Part shown: positions 5,951-8,098 of the stretch, piece after piece
How the letters are laid out: every line of letters starts with the position of its first letter
Numbering within the stretch: the stretch's first letter is position 1
Origin: an uncultured bacterium
GTDB taxonomy: Bacteria; Bacteroidota; Bacteroidia; Chitinophagales; Chitinophagaceae
Assembly: GCA_903957405.1 (NCBI GenBank)
Contig: CAJBPC010000250.1
Span: 1 to 8,098 of the forward strand
Reading direction: 5' to 3'
Length of the DNA: 8,098 nt
Made by a program: the position numbers and the translations under genes
Notes under the pieces: generated by a model
What the model saw: only the letters and a program-made list of their open reading frames with translations
Databases searched by the model: none
What the model was told of the DNA's origin: nothing

Positions 5951-6967
5951 TTATTCCTGCGTGGTCATGCTCACCTTTCTTATTATACCGTATTTGAGTA
6001 TCGCGTATGCGATGACTTGCGTGGTGATGATGAAGAGGAATCCTATTTGGGAAATGGGGTTTGCGATCACATACATGTTGATTCCAAACTGGATCAAAGC
6101 ATAGGCCATCGAGATGTACAGATGTGGTATCCCACTTTCATTCGCCATATACTGATACAAGTGTTTGCGGTGCGCTTCGAATATGTTCTCCTTTTGGTAT
6201 ATCCTCTGCAGGATCGTCAGTACCGAGTCAACCCCGTATACGGAAAAGAACAGAATGTATTTCCATTCCTGACCACTCGCGTCAGGAATGCGTAGGCCAA
6301 GATCCCTGTCATGCCCCGTCATGATCATCATCAAAATAAATATGAGTATGAATCCAAGGGAGATGCTTCCGACATCTCCGGCGAAGCATCTTGCACGTTT
6401 CCTGAAATTATAAAAACCGAAGATCAGAATCGCATACAACATGGGCAATATGGGGGATGCGAGCGATTGAGCCCCCTTCACGATGCCACCATCGATGAAG
6501 TGTGCGATGGGAATGAAAGTGGCGAGTGCATACATCCCTGTGATGCCATTGATGCCATCCATGAAATTGAATGCGTTGATCGCACCGATGCAAAGGATGA
6601 ATGCTAATAACAGCAACCACCATGGCCACGCCGTCCATAGCCCGATTTCGGTAAAGAAAAGTGCGAACGACACCAGGTGTGCGAGGAATCTTTTAGAGGC
6701 GCTGAGGGGTCTCATGTCATCCAGAAAGCTGATCGTGGAAATCAGCAGCAGTCCTGCGGTGAACCAAGGAAAAGCCATCCCGTTCCATATGGAATACAGC
6801 AACCACGATATCGGAAAGATGATACCCCCACCCCTGACGACAGGAATGCTGTGTGATGAACGCAGGTTTGGCTTGTCGATGATGTCCAGCTTATCCGCTA
6901 TGCGCAGATAGATCCACTCTGCCATTGCCAGCAATGCGATGAAAATAAATGCATGCATCATCTCCAT
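5951..6967 (-). CDS. Polyprenyl-phosphate HexNAc-1-phosphate transferase (WecA/WbpL type)
   Basis: An integral inner-membrane glycosyltransferase-4 family enzyme that transfers a sugar-1-phosphate from a UDP-sugar to undecaprenyl phosphate, starting a lipid-linked glycan. The 338 residues are mostly hydrophobic, with about 10-11 membrane segments. Signature loops are 'RSSHSIPVVRGGG' (36-48), the Mg-binding Asp-Asp pair in 'FLDDMRP' (Asp83, Asp84), 'NAFNFMDGINGI' (131-142, Asp137), 'CFAGDVGS' (194-201, Asp198), 'YGVDS' (Asp247) and the late basic-histidine motif 'HRKHLYQ' (266-272). All expected catalytic residues are present. The start is the first ATG of a cluster (Met1, Met3 and Met4), so it is uncertain by up to three residues. 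It follows the reductase gene after 18 bp and is evidently co-transcribed with it. That reductase-transferase pair matches WbpV-WbpL of Pseudomonas O-antigen loci, making a 6-deoxy-HexNAc donor likely. The donor sugar itself is inferred. Confidence 0.92.
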   Translation of the reverse strand: MEMMHAFIFIALLAMAEWIYLRIADKLDIIDKPNLRSSHSIPVVRGGGIIFPISWLLYSIWNGMAFPWFTAGLLLISTISFLDDMRPLSASKRFLAHLVSFALFFTEIGLWTAWPWWLLLLAFILCIGAINAFNFMDGINGITGMYALATFIPIAHFIDGGIVKGAQSLASPILPMLYAILIFGFYNFRKRARCFAGDVGSISLGFILIFILMMIMTGHDRDLGLRIPDASGQEWKYILFFSVYGVDSVLTILQRIYQKENIFEAHRKHLYQYMANESGIPHLYISMAYALIQFGINMYVIANPISQIGFLFIITTQVIAYAILKYGIIRKVSMTTQE

Positions 6968-6985
6968 AATCTTTATAACGGTGTT

Positions 6986-7870
6986 TTAAAAGAAATCTCC
7001 TGACAGTACGGATTCCGGTGCCCAATCAAGTTCCCTCACCGCTTTTTCATCCGTGAATGTGAGTGACTGTCTCAATTTGTCGAATCGGTAGGTATTGAAA
7101 GGGGAGCGCGGAATCACATCTCCCAATTTCGCAAGGAAGGATGCTACAAAAGAAGGTATGACAAATATTTTTTTATGCATCTCGGCGGCAATGGCGCTGT
7201 CGAGTTCAGCGATCGAAGGATTCATCCGGTCTGTGAGGTTATAAATACCTGTTTTACATATCAGCGTGGGGATCAGTCTTGCCACATCCACAGCGAGCAC
7301 CATTGACCTGCGTGCCGCACCATCTCCTATGCGCAGGTATGTTCCCCTGCGCAAATGCCTGACCATTGCGCCGAGGTTACCAGGCGCATCCGGCCCCACC
7401 ACGAGCGGCAGCCGCAGTATGGTGACGGGCACACCCGACGATTCACCCCATGAAAGCACTTCCTGTTCCGCTTTTATCTTTGACAGTGCATAGGGCGTGT
7501 TGCCCATCAGCGGTTGATCTTCAGATATCAATGCGCCTGTCTCCACGCCATACACAGCGACGGTGCTGATGAATACGAACCCGGCCGGAAGGGATTCCAG
7601 CAGGGAGATGCCTTTCAGCAGGTTCTTCGTTCCTTCCAGGTTCACGTCGAAGAATGCCTGCTCCTCCGATTGATCCTTTGGGATGACATGTGCCTTGCCG
7701 GCGGCATGGACGACGATGTCCGATTCAACCAGCCTTGGGACAGCAAGGCTGAGATCACATGATATGCTGTCCGCGGGGTGTCTTCCCACCGTAATGATCT
7801 CATGTGTTTTGAGGGTGCTTTTCATGATTCCGCCAAGGAATCCGCTTGCACCCGTCATCAGGATCTTCAT
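6986..7870 (-). CDS. NAD-dependent 4-keto-sugar reductase/epimerase (WbpV-like)
   Basis: An extended short-chain dehydrogenase acting on a nucleotide sugar. The 294 residues begin 'MKILMTGASGFLGG', with the Gly-x2-Gly-x2-Gly cofactor loop at 7-13. They continue with 'VVHAAGKAHV' (53-62), 'ISTVAVYG' (101-108, Ser102/Thr103) and the catalytic Tyr127-x3-Lys131 in 'YALSK'. The frame is open further upstream, and an ATG at 7924 would add 18 residues. I chose 7870 because the cofactor-binding strand must sit at the very N-terminus and because the ATG there overlaps the upstream gene's TGA as ATGA, whereas the longer form would overlap it by more than 50 bp. By analogy with WbpV/WreQ it probably reduces the 4-keto group made by a WbpM-type dehydratase such as that at 1833-3785. 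A 4-epimerase acting on a non-keto sugar is the alternative. Translation is probably coupled to the gene upstream. Confidence 0.9.
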   Translation of the reverse strand: MKILMTGASGFLGGIMKSTLKTHEIITVGRHPADSISCDLSLAVPRLVESDIVVHAAGKAHVIPKDQSEEQAFFDVNLEGTKNLLKGISLLESLPAGFVFISTVAVYGVETGALISEDQPLMGNTPYALSKIKAEQEVLSWGESSGVPVTILRLPLVVGPDAPGNLGAMVRHLRRGTYLRIGDGAARRSMVLAVDVARLIPTLICKTGIYNLTDRMNPSIAELDSAIAAEMHKKIFVIPSFVASFLAKLGDVIPRSPFNTYRFDKLRQSLTFTDEKAVRELDWAPESVLSGDFF

Positions 7871-8098
7871 TTGAGAACAGGTTTTATGTAGTGTTTGATC
7901 TGCTCCATCAACCTGGCCGGCCATCTCTTATCCATACAAGGTTTTTCTATCAGCAGGAAGAAAATTCCTGACACCAGCAGAATTGCGGGCAGTGCGATGA
8001 TGAACTGGAGAATAAGGTCGGGCAAATACCCACTACCCGTATGAATGGAAGCTGTGAATTTAAGCAGCAGATGCAGGAAAGCGTAATGGAGGAGGTAG
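7867..8098 (-). CDS. Acyltransferase-3 family membrane protein, C-terminal part
   Basis: The last 76 codons of a minus-strand gene whose beginning lies beyond the right edge; the frame is open from 8097 to the TGA at 7869-7867. It starts 'YLLHYAFLHLLLKF', resembling the late 'Tyr-x-Leu-His' helix of OafA-type acyltransferases. It continues with a hydrophobic helix (about 28-50) ending in 'FFLLIEKP', the usual 'IE+P' exit from the last membrane helix of this family. It ends in a short basic cytoplasmic tail 'YIKPVLK'. Such proteins move acyl groups, often acetyl, onto surface glycans in the inner membrane. The catalytic histidines nearer the N-terminus are out of view, so activity cannot be judged. 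Its stop overlaps the reductase start (ATGA), showing one operon. The assignment rests on the C-terminal pattern only. Confidence 0.72.
   Translation of the reverse strand, partial: YLLHYAFLHLLLKFTASIHTGSGYLPDLILQFIIALPAILLVSGIFFLLIEKPCMDKRWPARLMEQIKHYIKPVLK

Noticed and set aside
5927..6911. Several + strand open frames of 66-142 codons opposite the WecA-like gene
   Set aside because: They are antisense shadows of a membrane protein gene. They are rich in His, Met, Ser and Pro in no family pattern, and the minus-strand gene carries every expected catalytic motif.
7871..7924. Longer reductase starting at the ATG at 7924 (18 extra residues)
   Set aside because: The extra residues precede the cofactor-binding strand, have no family likeness, and would overlap the acyltransferase coding sequence by over 50 bp. 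The ATG at 7870 forms a normal ATGA overlap.
1..8098. CRISPR arrays, insertion sequences, tRNA or rRNA genes
   Set aside because: I saw no regularly spaced repeats, transposase motifs, terminal repeats with target duplications, or tRNA-like cloverleaf ends in the window.

Overview
The window most likely comes from a member of the Bacteroidota, probably near the Chitinophagales. Four things suggest this: a DUF6089-type outer-membrane beta-barrel with a typical 'LQAQ' signal-peptide cleavage region, promoter-like sequences of the Bacteroidota type (TTTG/ATTG, about 19 bp, TAnnTTTG), little or no Shine-Dalgarno sequence before the starts, and a moderate-GC coding / AT-rich intergenic pattern. 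I cannot fix the genus from sequence alone.

Left part (1-1378): a complete nucleoside-diphosphate kinase gene (ndk, + strand) ends at a clean intrinsic terminator. A DUF6089-like outer-membrane protein gene follows on the - strand and starts with GTG. Both look like ordinary chromosomal genes bordering a surface-polysaccharide locus.

Intergenic region (1379-1832): 454 AT-rich bases between divergent genes, unusually rich in inverted repeats. It holds one promoter candidate for each direction, a perfect 10-bp inverted repeat, a second two-part hairpin, and a terminator-like hairpin with a U-tract about 70 bp before the next start codon. The last can also fold in a mutually exclusive way. I read this as the control region of the polysaccharide gene at 1833, possibly working by transcription attenuation.

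Right part (1833-8098): polysaccharide and O-antigen-type genes in two convergent groups. On the + strand are a membrane-bound WbpM/PglF/CapD-type NDP-sugar 4,6-dehydratase (1833-3785) and, behind its own well-matched promoter, an AsnB-type glutamine amidotransferase (4046-5908). On the - strand, read from the right edge leftwards, are the C-terminal end of an integral-membrane acyltransferase-3 protein, an NAD-dependent 4-keto-sugar reductase (overlapping the acyltransferase by ATGA), and a WecA/WbpL-type polyprenyl-phosphate sugar-1-phosphate transferase.

How the genes may work together: dehydratase, reductase and transferase form the known WbpM-WbpV-WbpL arrangement. In it, UDP-GlcNAc is converted to a 6-deoxy-HexNAc such as QuiNAc or FucNAc, whose 1-phosphate is loaded onto undecaprenyl phosphate to start a glycan chain. 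The acyltransferase may O-acetylate the glycan. The AsnB-like enzyme may amidate a uronic acid, or it may simply make asparagine. I found no wholly novel system here. The most notable items are the structured leader of the 1833 gene and the edge-truncated acyltransferase overlapping the reductase.
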